NCBI GenBank assembly: GCA_003116995.1
Contig: BDSL01000006.1
Span: 2,012,501 to 2,076,500, forward strand
DNA from: Yamagishiella unicocca
Lineage: Eukaryota > Chlorophyta > Chlorophyceae > Chlamydomonadales > Volvocaceae
Length of the DNA: 64,000 nt
Direction: 5' to 3'
The translations under genes were made by a program, and so were the position numbers. The notes under the pieces were generated by a model. It ran no database searches. It was not told where the DNA came from and was given only the letters and a program-made list of their open reading frames with translations. Positions 1 to 12,111 of this stretch are shown piece by piece (the first letter of the stretch is position 1; every line of letters starts with the position of its first letter).

Positions 1-802
1 ACAAGACCTAAACGACAGTTAGAAAATAATCACCGACAGCATCAAACTGCCGTACCAACACGAGCGAGACACGAAGAAAGGACGCAAACCGCCGTAACAA
101 CCCCAGACACGATGGCCACCAGCCAACAACGGCCACATGTATCCAACTCACCAGTGCTCATCGCCAGCGCCCCACACGACAGTTGCAACAACAACAACCA
201 GAGCCACACAATGAAAAGACGAGGAAAAAAGGAACATGCGCAAATTGCTACCTCATCAGCTGGATGGGGTGTCTGCATGAATGCGCTCAAACAAGGCACT
301 TGTGGCCGCCATGGCTGCAGGACTCGCCACCGGATGAAGGTGCAGAATGGAGATGCGCCAGGAAACACACATGAAACAAGAACCCGCGTAAATATTACCC
401 CACCCAAACACATACGACAACTCAAGCAATTGGCTCGGGTGCCAGCGCCACAGCCTCCGAAGTAGTGTACACATGCATGACTCAGCCTCCACTCTCCCAA
501 TGGACTCCTCTCGCCCCAAGCCCGCACGCCTGCTCTCTCTCTTCCTTGTGGGATCCGTAACCAGCATTCCGCCTGCGACCTGAAACAACTATTATCTACG
601 TCGCTATCTCGACCTGATATGTACAAACGTGCTGTGAGGGCACAGTGCAGCGCTGCCAAGATATATACATCGCTCAGCAATTATCGGCGTTGACCTTGAT
701 GATAACACCTAGCGCAACATGTCCTTCGTATGTGATACCGGCGCCGGCCGCAACCAAACCGCGTCCGGAATTAGTCTCGTCCATGCTGCCTGAACCTGCG
801 CA
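1..802. other. Gene-free stretch, 3' flank of the NTF2/SnoaL-like gene
   Basis: No exon with recognisable protein sequence or coherent splice sites was found on either strand. It should hold the 3' UTR of the minus-strand gene that stops at 803, but no TGTAA polyadenylation motif was seen on the minus strand here, so the transcript end is unresolved. The open frames present look like chance frames. Confidence 0.5.
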
Positions 803-3800
803 CTACATGCCGAAGCGCTTGAGCACGTCGTTCGCTTTGCCGTTGCGCTTCTCGCTCGCGCTGATGAGGTCTCGGGCGCTCATGTTACGTCGCCGCTGGT
901 ACACCTGCGTCGCGTCAGCAGGAACAGGGTGATGGTCGTGACGGTGAGCGCATATGCAGCCGCATAATGTTCACCTAACGCCACGCCCACAATGCCTCCT
1001 GGAATAGCAGTATATGGCTTCCCCTCGCCAGATGTTTTGCGCACGCTTGGCATTTTTGCTGCTGTGTGCGTTTCCCATCACCCAACTGAGGGACCCTTAC
1101 GACCTTCGGCTTTAGTATCCCCAACCCAGTTCTCCAGCATGCACCTCAAAACGTCTGTTCTAAACGGCTTTTTCGGGCATCCACAGGTCTTCCTCGAACC
1201 CCCTCAACCAGCCGGCCCCGCACCTGCAACGTCGTGGCCGACTTGTCCCCCACCCGAATGGTGCTTGTCACGTGCAGCACGTCAGGCTGACCCGCCGGGT
1301 CGGGCAGGGTGTAGCTCTCCTCCAGCTCGCCGGCGAAGGGCGCGCCCCACACCGCCCGGCACACGACACCGTTGTGCAGGACCTCGGAGTGCGCCTGCGG
1401 TCGCCGAGTCGTGTGGGCGGATGAGAGGCGGTCGGATCCGTACACCGAACCTCGAAGACGATGTCCTGATTTACCAGTTACTCACGTCCTGATCGTGCTA
1501 CCGGACTGAAAGGCCGTACCTGGGAGTCGCCTGAGCGCTGGTCCCGCCGCCGCATCTTGGCGCGGCCGCCTCCCAGAGGGTACGACTGCGGGTTACGGAA
1601 AGGAGGACAGGACATTGCGGGGGCAAGACAGGCTTAAGTCTCCATCCGGCATGAAGAGGCGTGCTTGGTGTGACTTAATGCATTCATACGTTCGACGCCG
1701 ATGCAGATACGCCAACGCAGCGTTCACCAAAGTTATCGCTTGCGGGCGCTAGCCGTCGCGCTTACCTCGGTGACCTTGAAGTAGGGGATGATGGTGAGGA
1801 AGTGCACGTTGAAGGCGCTGGTCCGTCCGGAGCCCACCGCCAGCTCCAGGCCCTCGATCAGCCGCGCTGTGGCCTTCTGCACGCCGCTGATCTGCGGTGG
1901 GGATGGACACCATATCACAAGTCAGCCAGCAAGTCAGGGTGCATCACTGTAGACGCGCAGAATAGCGGCGTACGCAAGACGCGACAACATCGACTATCGG
2001 GACTACTATCTATGTCAGGTCTACGTCAGCAACACACCTATATAAACAGTGAGCTTCCCTCCAACCCCAGAATCGAATGGTTCACCTGCCACAGGTCCAG
2101 CGCCTTCTCGTAGCCAGCTACGTCGCTGGCATCCAGGTCCTGCGCATAGCGGAGAGATGAGGAGGGGGTGTGAGAGGCTGGGGGAATGAGGGGATAAATG
2201 AAGTGTAACGTGGAGCGCCAGTCCAAGAAGTCCACTTCGGCCAGTGAATCTCCACTCCTCGGGTTGGACTCTACCGCACGGAGCGTCTTCGTGCTGCATC
2301 GCCTGGGCCCGCCTCACCTTCTCCCAGATGCCCGCCAAACTCGAAATCGGAACGGAGGGGGCAGCGGCGGGCACAGCGGGTGCAGCTGGAGCCGCAGCGG
2401 GCATGGGCACATGGTCCAACACGCTTGTCGCCATTGCGGCATGGGCTGTGGCAGGGCCTGGTGCGGAGAAGTTGCTGGCAGTCGCAGATGGCTGCTCCTG
2501 CTGCAGGGCCAGGCCGAAGTCGAAGTCGAAGTCGTGCACACCGGGTGCAGTGGCGGTAGTGGCGGCAGCGGGAGGCGCCTCCGTGACGACGGCGGCGGCG
2601 AACACCACTGGCGAGGAGCGGGAGGGCGACAGGGGCTCTGGTGCTGCCCCGCGGCCCGCCATGGCGGAGGCGGCAGAGGCGGCGGTGGGCGGTGTGGGGG
2701 GACCGGGCCGGGGGCTGTGACCCTGGAACGACTGGACGTACGCTGGACCTGGACGGAGAGCACAGGCGGACACCAGCAGAGGAGGCGTGGGAGGCGTTAC
2801 ATGCCATGCCGGGTATGCGGCAAAGGGGCTTGACAGCGCCCTGTCCGAGCCACGCCCGTGTGTTGTCGCTGTCGCTGCATTCTCCATTAGGTTTTCTTGA
2901 GCACCCGCATCGATCTCCACCCGCTCAACCAGCCGCGCTGCTCTGACCACCCCCACCCCGACCGCTGCTCTGACCCCCCCCCAGACCACTCACGTCCGCC
3001 CGCGAAGCTGCCCCCTGACGAGTTGGACGTGGTGGGCATGGTGCTGAACGTGCTGCCGGGCGGCGGCACTCGCGCTCCGGAACCTGCGCCTCCGGGCGCC
3101 CTGCCGGCGGTGCTGCCGCCCAGCAGCCCCGGCACCGACGGCACGGTGTTCGAGGCCCCCGCGGCGGCCAGGCTCATGAGTACCTCCTCCACTGGGGGAG
3201 CCGAGGCGAGCATGTTGGATGCGCCGCGCGCAAGGCTGCAAGGGGGGAAGGGACCACGCATCAGCTTGCGGGTGCGGCTAGTTCACGGCAGCGGATTAGT
3301 GAGCTTATGCCATATGGTGATGGCGGCAACAACAAACAAAGCCGTCTCTCTCTACAGAAGGAGGAGCGGTATATTCGGGATTGGGTCAACGTTGTGGGAT
3401 GCCGTGGAGTCGATTAGTGTTTCGGGCTTACTTTGACCAGAAGCTGGGTAGCGCCATAGGGCCTAGCGAGTCGATGATCGGCGTGGCGGAAGCGGTGGCG
3501 GACAGCATCATGCCGCTCAGCTTGACGAAGTGCTCGGGGCTCTGGCGCACGTAGGAGATGAGGCCGCCGCTGCTGCCGGGTCGGCCGGGCAGCAGGCTGC
3601 TGTGCTGGTGGGGGCGGCAGGGGCGTACCCGGTAGAAGGAGAGGCCGCGAGAGCAGGGCACCTCGATGCCGTCAACCTCCATGTGCCTGGTGGGAGGTGG
3701 GAGGTGGGTGGGTGTTGGGAGATGGGAGGAGGGGGTGGGAGGTGGATGGGTGGTGAGGATGGGCAGGGATAGTCGGCGGGTTGGTGAAGGTGATCACAAC

Positions 3801-5115
3801 CAACAGGTCTATCCGCAAGCCAGGCGTCCATTCCCACCCGTTGTGCATTCATCGGTGTTCCCCAGTGCCCAGTGTGTCAAATGTCTCCAGGTCGCTCCTC
3901 CTTGCTTAATTACAAGAAATTGTGGGTTTCCTTTCAAACCCTCCCAGTGTTCCACCCACCGCATGGGTGTGCACCAAACGTTGCCTAATCGGTGCCGACC
4001 CACGGATTCCCCCTCGCACCCACCACATGAGCCCCGCCTTGGTCTCCTCGCCAGTGATATCATCGACCACCACACGGACACGCTCTGGCATACTGGACAC
4101 CAGGTCGGAGTAGAAGCGGGCAACCTCCTGAAGAATGGGGGGTTGTAAGCGGATGGGCTGTAGGTCCTAGGTTGATTGCGAGGACAGCGGGCAGGGATGC
4201 GGACCTGCCAATACCTGGGCCACAAACGCATTGATGCCGAGCCAGCTTCTATCCGCACCTCTTTGCTGTTGGCCTCCGCCTCGTGGGAAAGGTCCTCGTG
4301 GTGGCAGTCATCGGCCACCAGCATCAGCATGCCGCTGAGATCGCGGCTGTTGAGCGCGTCGATGAACCTGGAGTGTAGGGGTGTATGGGCGTACGGGGTG
4401 TAGGGGTGGGGATTGACAAGAGGACCGGGTGGGTGACGGTGGGTGACGGTGGGTGCCGGGATGCGAGCGGCAGGGCGGGGGCGTAGGCGTGGAGCGAAAG
4501 AGGAAAGCAAGCGACGGTGGAAGAGGCCGCGGGATGTGTCTCTTGTCCCACGCTCAGACATGTGGCTGTACATCAATCGATGTTTGGCTGTGTTGTCGAG
4601 TATAGCTGAGGTAGCAGAGCCGCTCAGTGGGCTGCGCACCTGAGCACGATGTCGGCAGCAGACACAGGGGGTAGGGCACCGTAGTCCACCAACGCTTCCG
4701 CGCCTTCAGGGCTGTAGACCTGTCCATGCAAGATGATAGGTTAATTAGTTGTAGTTGAGACGTGGTGTTGGGGCGGATTTTGCTGCGGAAATTGTTTCCA
4801 AGATTCAAGCGTTGGCGTCCAATGCCTCCATCGCCTCGGTACTCACGTTTATAGGCACCGGCGTTGACGAGCCAGCGTACGTGCCACGTAAGCTCCGCAT
4901 AAGATTTCTGTTGAACGAGAGGTCGGAGATCTTGTGATTCAGGGTTCCATCCTAGAAATGCCAACTGCCAGTCGACCTCGCACTCACCCGCGTTCGGCCT
5001 CCGCCAAGGCGCATGGCGCAGGGGTTACTCGATTAGACCTCACAGATCCGCTGAAAGGTCGTCGCTTGGCAGTTCGCCCAGCTGGGAACGTAGAGCGAGC
5101 CGCATCGATCTGCAT
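803..5115 (-). CDS. NTF2/SnoaL-like fold protein with long low-complexity insert (13 exons)
   Basis: Hand-spliced exons: 5115-5044, 4951-4847, 4719-4640, 4367-4259, 4127-4024, 3686-3432, 3235-2994, 2874-2318, 2139-2086, 1891-1766, 1585-1520, 1394-1224, 904-803. All have GT-AG borders and compatible phases, and total 2,043 nt (680 aa). Residues about 80-185 (RFIDALNSRDLSGML, ARFYSDLVSSMPERVR, WHMEVDGIEVPCSRGLSFYR) read as a SnoaL/NTF2-like alpha+beta cone. About 300 residues of Ala/Pro/Ser-rich sequence follow (about 200-505). A conserved-looking beta-rich C-terminal part begins at LAGIWEKDLDASD and includes PYFKVTESYP, RRRDQR and VWGAPFAGELEESYTL. The Arg/Ser-rich start (MQIDAARSTFPAGR) could be an organelle transit peptide. 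No catalytic function can be assigned: NTF2-like folds include enzymes, binding proteins and scaffolds. The ATG at 5115 has an in-frame stop upstream, but an additional 5' exon is possible (see 5244-5325). Confidence 0.8.
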
Positions 5116-5243
5116 CTCTTCGGCGACCTTAACACTAGCGGGTCAGTATGCGATGTTGAACTTCTGCCAATGGAAATGTTACACTATAATTTCCAGTGTT
5201 TGGCAATTATAGGAAATGTGACGCGACCCGTACTTGTACGCAC

Positions 5244-5325
5244 CTCGGCTGTCTCGCGATTTTAAATTCAGTACGGTTCCACCATCTGCACCGATGAAAC
5301 TCGCGTCCTTCGCCCAGCGTTTCTG
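5244..5325 (-). other. Candidate upstream coding exon
   Basis: On the minus strand an acceptor (CTGCAG) at 5326-5331 and a donor GTGCGT at 5243-5238 bracket 82 nt encoding QKRWAKDASFIGADGG and further residues, which looks like real protein. It ends in phase 1 and could join the start region of the NTF2/SnoaL-like gene at a weak AG just before its ATG. No initiating ATG for it was found, so it may instead belong to an unseen transcript. Confidence 0.35.
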
Positions 5326-7498
5326 CTGCAGTTCGATAGGATGCAGGTAAGTCTACCTGCCGAGCGGCACTTCGGGTGGCGCGCCCTTCCGCTCGTCCAT
5401 TTCCAATGATGAAAAAAACGTTACGCTACAGGGGGATGGAAATTCGAGGCCAACACACCCATTGAGATTCAATCATCAGCTTTCGGGGTACAAACAGGGG
5501 GGCTGGAGCGCACTTGGCAGCAGGACGGTGGACGGTGCGGACGGAGCATGTATACAGGGCTGGGTGCGCACGTTGGCGCCGCCGTTGGATGTGTAAATTC
5601 AACTGTAGGGCAAGAGGGCGGTTCGAGAGAGCTGCAGACAGGCTAGGGAACGGGACGCGTGCTGGCGGAGCACCGCAAGGAGCTTCTGGGACGTGGGACG
5701 TAAAGGAGCGTGCGCGGCCCGCCGCCCTTCTTTTCGCACGGGCTCCTCCCGACTCATGTCCGTGGAGACTTGCCTGCATCCCCTCCCAGTCCAGCTTCGT
5801 TGAGTAGGGCTCGGCAAGGCCTGGGTGTGCCTTTAAAGGCCCTTGGCGTTTTCCCATGTTTCCGCAGCGTACAGTATGCCTCAGGCGTGTGTCAGTATGC
5901 CTCAGGCGCGAGCAGAAGACTAAGTACAAAGGAGTAAAATTCCCGTCCCTGTGACTAAGCCTCGTCGTAACAAGTTGGCACCCGGGGTTCATAAAGCAAT
6001 CAGCCTTCGGTTTCCCGGACATGCCGTAGCTTCTTTATAGCGTCACTTAATGCCGCGTACATGGGCCGCCCAGGGCGCGAGGGCCTCTGGGGCTGGCTGG
6101 AGCTGTTTAGGAACCCCAACCCCCTTCCCAGCCCCGCCACGTCACTCTGGCAGCGCCGATTACGGCACGTGGGCTGTGCTTTGACTGGCTTGCAGGCCGC
6201 CGCAGGCCCGGCAATCTTTTTGCAGCGGTCAGTAAGGCACTGTAGTGCTGGGTCGTTCGTTTCACCATCACCGGGTTACTATCGCGCCGTCAGCCATCCC
6301 TCGCCTGGCCCGTGTCGTAGAGCTGTGGAACGCGGACCACACATGATGCTCCATTGCCGACAACCAGGGTGCTGTCATCATCAAGCACATTGCAAAGTTA
6401 CACGGGCGATCAGAACTTCAGAAGCCTTGCTCAGGCTTCTTCAGTACGCCATACGGAGCGGAAGAGTGGGCGCAGCGAGTGGTGCGCCCGTCCCGCGCTT
6501 CTGCTGCTACTGCCTGGCGGCTGCCAACACCGTAGGCGGCTGCCAACAAGGCAGCCCCATGGCCACCTCCCGCTGGGGCCCCTGCCACTGCCGCCCAACC
6601 GCAGACTCCAGGCACGTCGAGACTCTCCCGAGGAGCGAGCGCTCGTACAAGGCTGACGCGGTGCCCCAGGATCCAGGCGGCCCAGCGATCCGGATCCGGA
6701 TCAGATCCAATACGCGGCCCCCCACCAGCGGAAACGTGGCTCTCACAGCTCCTTTCCGCCTTGCATCCTTGGCCAGCATTGCCTGCACTGCCTGCATTAA
6801 CTCCCAATGCAGTCTGCTCCGAGCTCGACCGCCAAGAGCACACACACACACACACACATGTCTAGCACTACATCAAGGTCTACGCTCTAAACCGATAACC
6901 CAGTCCAGACATCACACGTCTCATCACTACCAAGGGTGACCTGCCACCCAACCAGAGGGCGGCGCAGCCCAGCCTGGGCTGCGGCGGCCGCAAACTGGGT
7001 CGCAGCCTCTGCCGATGCGCTGCGAACGGCAAACGGCGACAGAGAGGGCTCAGGACCGCACCCCTTCCCTGCCAGCCGTGCTCAATGTTGCCGCTTCCGC
7101 AAACCCTGAAGCGCCCGACTCGCAGCTGCCTCATGAGGGGCCGCGACGAGGAAGGGGCAGCTGCCCCATCAGCGGCCGCAACGAGGAAGGGGAAGAACGG
7201 GCTGGCCAGCGCGGGGGGCCATGCTCCTCGGCCGCTGGCAAGCGCCCTAGCTAGTCATCGGGGATCCATGGCCTCGAGTGCTGGCCCCAGACGACGCAAC
7301 CGACAAGGGAAGCTCTTGCAGGCGGTCGAAGCCCTTGGAGCCCGAAGGCCGCAGACCGACGACGGACGACCGACGCCCTTGCAGGCCGACGGCCGAAGCC
7401 ATCGCAGGCCGATGCAGGCCGACGGCCGAAGCCCTTGCAGGTCGTGACGCAGACCCACAAGTCGCGAGGGGGAACGCCGAAGGGCTGCGGGGACGTTA
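5326..7498. other. Intergenic region with simple repeats
   Basis: Lies between two minus-strand genes. It contains a (CA)n run at about 6839-6858 and an imperfect GC-rich repeat (GGCCGACGGCCGAAGCC and variants) at about 7340-7440. The mTERF 3' UTR should start here; the first minus-strand TGTAA I noticed corresponds to plus 6398-6402. Long open frames around 6061-6939 show no recognisable domain or splice structure. Confidence 0.5.
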
Positions 7499-10400
7499 TC
7501 ACCGGCGCCGTCCCCCTCGCGACTCGTCCGTGTCCTGCCGCCGCTGCTGCCGCCGTGAGCGCCCCTCGTAGGCGTCATCGCGCTCTCCCTCACCGCCGTC
7601 CCGCTGCCACTCCTGCGGCTGCTGCTGCTGCCACTGCTGCTGCTGCTCCTGGTATTGCTGCTCCTGGTACTGCTGCTCCTGGTACTGCTGCTGTTGGTGA
7701 TGCTGCCACTGCGGGTCCTGCTGCTGGTGCTGCTCTGGCGAGGATTCGCCCTGAGGCAGGGGCACCTTGGTGCCGGGCCGGCGCCACACCTGCCCCGGGC
7801 TCACACTCGCCAACAGATCGCCCCTACGCGCAGGCGGCGGCGGCGAGCGCTCTCTCCCCGGACCGGCCCCTCCCGCCGCATGCGACCATGCGGCCGCCGG
7901 GGCCGCAACCGACGACGAGGCAGGCGGAGCCGCTGGCGGCGGCTTCTGCCCGCCTCGACTCCCAACGTCTCGCAGCCTTCCTGCAGAGGCGATACCCCCG
8001 CTAGCACCAGCCCCCGAGCCGCTTGCCCTCCGCTGCCGCACCGCCCAATCGCCATCCGCGTCCGCGTCTCCCATCCACTCCATGCCCGACCGTAACCGCC
8101 TCTGCATCCCCGCCTCCTCGGCCTCCTCCTCCTCGTCATCGTCGTGGGACCCCTGTTCGAGCCGGCGCTGCTGCCGCTCCTGCTCGTACTGCAGCCGCTC
8201 CTGCTCCTGCTGCAGCTGCACCTTTGCCTCGATGGCCAGGCGCCGCTGCTCGGCTCGCCGCTCCGCATCCTCCCGGTCCAGCTGCCGCCTCTTCCCATAG
8301 TTCCGCTGTAGCCGCCGCTGCTCCGACTCCTGGTACGCGTCCTCCGTCTCCTCAGCCACTTGCGTCAGCGCCTCCGGCGCCAGCGGCCGACCCTCCGCCT
8401 CCGCCTGAGCCGCCTGAGCCCTAGCGCGAGCCAGCCGCTGCCGCAGCCTCCGCAGCCGGTCGGTCATCCAGGACCGGAAGCCGCTGTACGTCCTGTTGTG
8501 CCGGACGAGGGTCGTGCATAACAGGAAAAACGACGACGTTCAGGGCGCGCGAAAAGAAGCATGGCCGAGGGCGGCAGTCAACAACACGGCACGCCAAGCT
8601 GGGCCAGCGGCTCAAGAAACATCACTACCCTCCCGACTGCCCCGGCCACGCCGCCCCCGCTTCCCGGCACCCATCACCCATCACCCAGGACCCATCGCCC
8701 AGGGCTCAGCACCCATCATCCATCACCCAGGACCCACTTCTTGAACATGTTGTTGGACGTCTTTATGATGTCCCGCACCGTCCAGCTGTCCCCCGCGCCG
8801 GTGATGAGCAGGTACTCCAGCCGCAGCAGCGTGTGCACACGGTCGCGCATGTAGAAGGCGAACTGGCTGGGGGAGAGGATCGAGTGGTGGGAGGCCCAGG
8901 AGGGGCGGGCGGAGCAGAGGCGGCGGAGGGCCTGCGGGAGAGGAAGGGCGAGGGAGGGAGGGATGATGCGGAGCGGGGGAGTGGGAATAAGGTGCCTAGG
9001 GTTGCCTTCGAGTGCGGTTGGTTCTGTGATGCCACCGCCCGCGGTCCTAGCCGGCGATGCCGACACCACGTCATGCCCCGTGGGCCATGAGTGCTGCGCG
9101 TCACTAAGGTTGTTTCGCGTCATGCCCCGTGACACCTCAGCCAGTAGTGCTAGCGGGTGCCTTCGCTGCCAGCGGGTGCCTTCGCTGCTAGCGGGTGCCT
9201 TCTGCTAGCGGGTGCCTTCGCACTGAACGAACACCAGCTGGGTGGGCCCTGTGGGTTACGCCCCGGCACCCACCGTAGCCGCGCTGTCCACACTGTCCGG
9301 TTGGAAGTTGAGGATGAGGGGGTACTTGAGGACCAGCGCGCGGACCTGCGGCAGTTGGCGGTTGGGGGCACGTGGCTCAGCGGCGCAGCAGCAGCAGCAG
9401 CCTGAGTCCTACTGCCATGAGCGTTGGCGTGTTTGGGGGTCCGAGGGGGCAGTTGTTTGGGGGTCCGAGGGGGCAGGTGGCCGGCCGGGCTGGACACCAT
9501 GCGGGGATGCCTTGCAGCAGGACAGCGAAATGAGCTGGCACAGCGGCGTACGAGGCTGGGGGCTGGGAGAGGGTGCGATACCTGTTCAGTCCCTCCCCTG
9601 CGCTTTGAAGCGGGAAGCCAACGCAATGGCGGGTGAAGGGAGCTGCGCCAGCGGCATTCGACCCTGCCGTCATGCCGGTGTACGCCCCATGCCGTTGTGC
9701 CCCCTTCCCCCCTGTGGCCCCCGTTTCCTATGTCGTGTAGCCGGGTCTTCTCGCCACTTCCTAGTGCCCCCCGCAGGTGCTGTCCCTCCCTCGTGCAGTG
9801 GGCTCGCACCCCGCTGCCCCGCCAAGAAGCCCCGCCCAGCCCCAGCTGGCTTGCAGCTGCCGCCGATACCTTCTTCCACCGCTGCCTGCAAGTGCCGCTT
9901 CCCGCTAGCTTCTTAGGTGCAGCTACCCACCTCCTAACGCCCCTCCAACTCTCTGGTAGGCTGCGCACGCGCGCAGGCACGGGTTCATTCGTTCATGCTT
10001 CCTAACACGCCGTCATCACCCCCGCTCCTGCGCGTGTCGCTAATGGGTCCTTGCACGAACGCCGAAACCCGCTCTTGGGCCAGCCCCCGGCTCGCATCGT
10101 GCGTTAGTCGTTGTGTGCATACATACAACCGCAGCGTTCTGCGCCGCAGCAGGTGGCAGCCCCGCCCCGCCACGAGTGCCCCCACCCCTCCTCGCCCCAC
10201 CTCCCCGCCCCCTTCCCCCCACCTTTCCACACGCACAACATCACCCCGCCCCACCCGCCCACCCACCTGGTCCGTGCTGAACCCCGTCGAGTCGTGCAGC
10301 GCCTCGTAGCGCATTCGCAGCGTGGTCCGCTCCATGCGCAGCAGGTTGGGATTCTTCCGCAGCACGTCCAGCACGCTGGAGGGCGGCAGGCACAGCAGGC

Positions 10401-11475
10401 GCCGCACGGCGTCCATGCGGGGCCCTATGCAGTCGGCGGGGACCAGCACCACCCACGGCCGCCGCCGGATGAGGTACACGGCCACCTCCCGCCCCAGCAC
10501 CACGCTCATGCATTCCACGGTGGCGGTCACGTATGGTAGCTGCCCCTCCACGCCGCCTGGCGCCGCGCGGCGCAGGAAGCGGAGCAGCTTTGGCGGCACC
10601 CGGGGGTAGTGGAGGACGGACTGGAAGAGGGCTTCCAGTTTGAGGCTGGCGGCGTCGGTTGGCTGACAGGCTGAGGCGGCAGGCCTACGGGAGTAGGGGT
10701 AATCCGACCAAGAAAGCGGCGGTGGAGGGGGATTGAGGCGGGGCCGAACCGGCCGCAAGCGGGGGGCGCCGTTGGGCGCGGCGAAGGTTGAGGCGGCTTT
10801 ACCGCTGGCGCGGGGGGCACTGTTGGCATCGTGGTTGCGGCCACGCTGGGAGCGGTTCGAGGAGGTGCCAGAAGCTGAGGTGGAGGCGATGGGCTGGTGT
10901 TGGTCGCCCTCGGAGCGGCGCGGTCGCTGCGCGTGCTCCGCGTGAGAAGCTGACTCGCTTGTGTTATTGTGGGCCGCTCCAGGACGCCCGTCGGAATTTG
11001 GCGTATGTTGCGAGAAGGAGAGCTGAGACGCTGACGAAGCTGCATTTGCAGCCCGGAGGGCAGCAGCGTCCAGCGCGTGAGCTAGGGGCGGCTCGCCATG
11101 GTCCCAACCTAGCAAGGGCTCCTGGACGCACGGTGCGGCCGCAGATCCGGGCATATCTATAGCCTGTGTTGGCATTGCTGTACCGTTATAGCTGTGCACA
11201 AGGCCCTGCGCGGCAAGGACCGCCGTCCCTGCGAGCGTCGACGAATTGCTTTCCACGGCCGAAGCGCTGCTGGCGCTTGTCGCATTCCGCGGTGGCTTAA
11301 TGTGTGCTTCATATGCACGGGTTGACCCATTTCGCGATGGGCAGCTAGTTGAGGGTGTGCTGGTGCTAGACAGGACGAATGGACGCTTGGTAGGCCCGCC
11401 TGCTGAGGACTGCGCTGTATTGCAGATGCTGCCGCTGCTGCTACCATGCAACAGCGGCCGCATCGATGTAAGCAT
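7499..11475 (-). CDS. mTERF-domain protein (4 exons)
   Basis: Exons: 11475-10267, 9345-9274, 8931-8738, 8492-7499; phases close, 2,469 nt (822 aa). mTERF proteins bind organellar nucleic acids through stacked helical repeats and act in chloroplast or mitochondrial transcription, splicing or translation. Signature stretches are LLRFLRRAAPGG, YVTATVECMSVVLGREV, RRLLCLPPSSVLDVLRKNP (about 260-390), VRALVLKYPLILNFQPDSV (404-422, a classic motif) and LSPSQFAFYMRDRVHTLLRL with FKKTYSGFRSW near 445-505. The first about 240 residues are Ser/Ala/Thr-rich, compatible with an organelle-targeting leader plus linker. After the mTERF repeats comes an unusual extension of about 310 residues: a charged Arg/Gln/Glu coiled coil, an acidic patch and a Gln-rich tract with a repeated QYQEQ unit. 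An in-frame stop lies just upstream of the first ATG. The mTERF subfamily is not determined. Confidence 0.82.
9149..9222. repeat. Short tandem repeat in mTERF intron 2
   Basis: Four to five imperfect copies of GCTAGCGGGTGCCTTC lie inside the intron between exons 2 and 3 of the mTERF gene. They are non-coding in the model. Confidence 0.7.
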
Positions 11476-12111
11476 AGAGCGAGCTAGAACCGGAAGCGGA
11501 GCAGGTTGGGTCTATGGAATGGCTGCGAGAGCGGCCATGGCCCCGAGCTTTGCGAACATGCTGACGAAAATGCTGCTGCCCTAGATTTACGGAATCCTGC
11601 TTACAGCGATGCATACGCAAGAAAGACCACTGTAAATTTGCTCGGGTGCGATCTTGAGCGTCAGAAGGGCCCTTTGCCTGTATGGTGTGTCTCCACAGTT
11701 CAAGCAACCGGCCCAATTGGATTTATTCCTTGCAAATTTATCATTGTTCTATACATGCAATGATTGATGCGGTCGATGGCTGAAAGGCTGGGAAGACAGA
11801 GTTGTCTTGCAAAAACGACATGTATAATTGGAAGATGTACTGTCCTATGCATCAATCTTATTTTAGATCGTCGGGGCTCTGTCGTTACTGCTAGTGTTCA
11901 TCCCTCGCTCGACCGGTCCTTGGGTCTGTGGTCTCAATCTCTGTGTACCAAACTCTGCGCGTTGTTCGCTGTTGGTTGCCTATATAAATATTCGTTCACA
12001 CACCTCACGTCTTTAACAAAGGCCTCCTTGGGTAACCGTGCTCATTTAACTCATTTTCAAGCGTCCAATCACAGCAAGTCCGGTAGACGCCATTTGTTAG
12101 CTAAGTTGGCG
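11476..12111. promoter_or_regulatory. Divergent promoter region, mTERF / UBA3
   Basis: This interval separates the start codons of the minus-strand mTERF gene and the plus-strand UBA3 gene, so it should hold both promoters. A TATA-like TATATAAATA stands at 11981-11990, about 120 bp upstream of the UBA3 ATG, in the plus orientation. No matching TATA element was seen for the mTERF side. Confidence 0.6.

Noticed and set aside
6061..6939. 292-codon plus-strand open frame
   Set aside because: No recognisable domain, composition typical of GC-rich chance frames, no splice partners.
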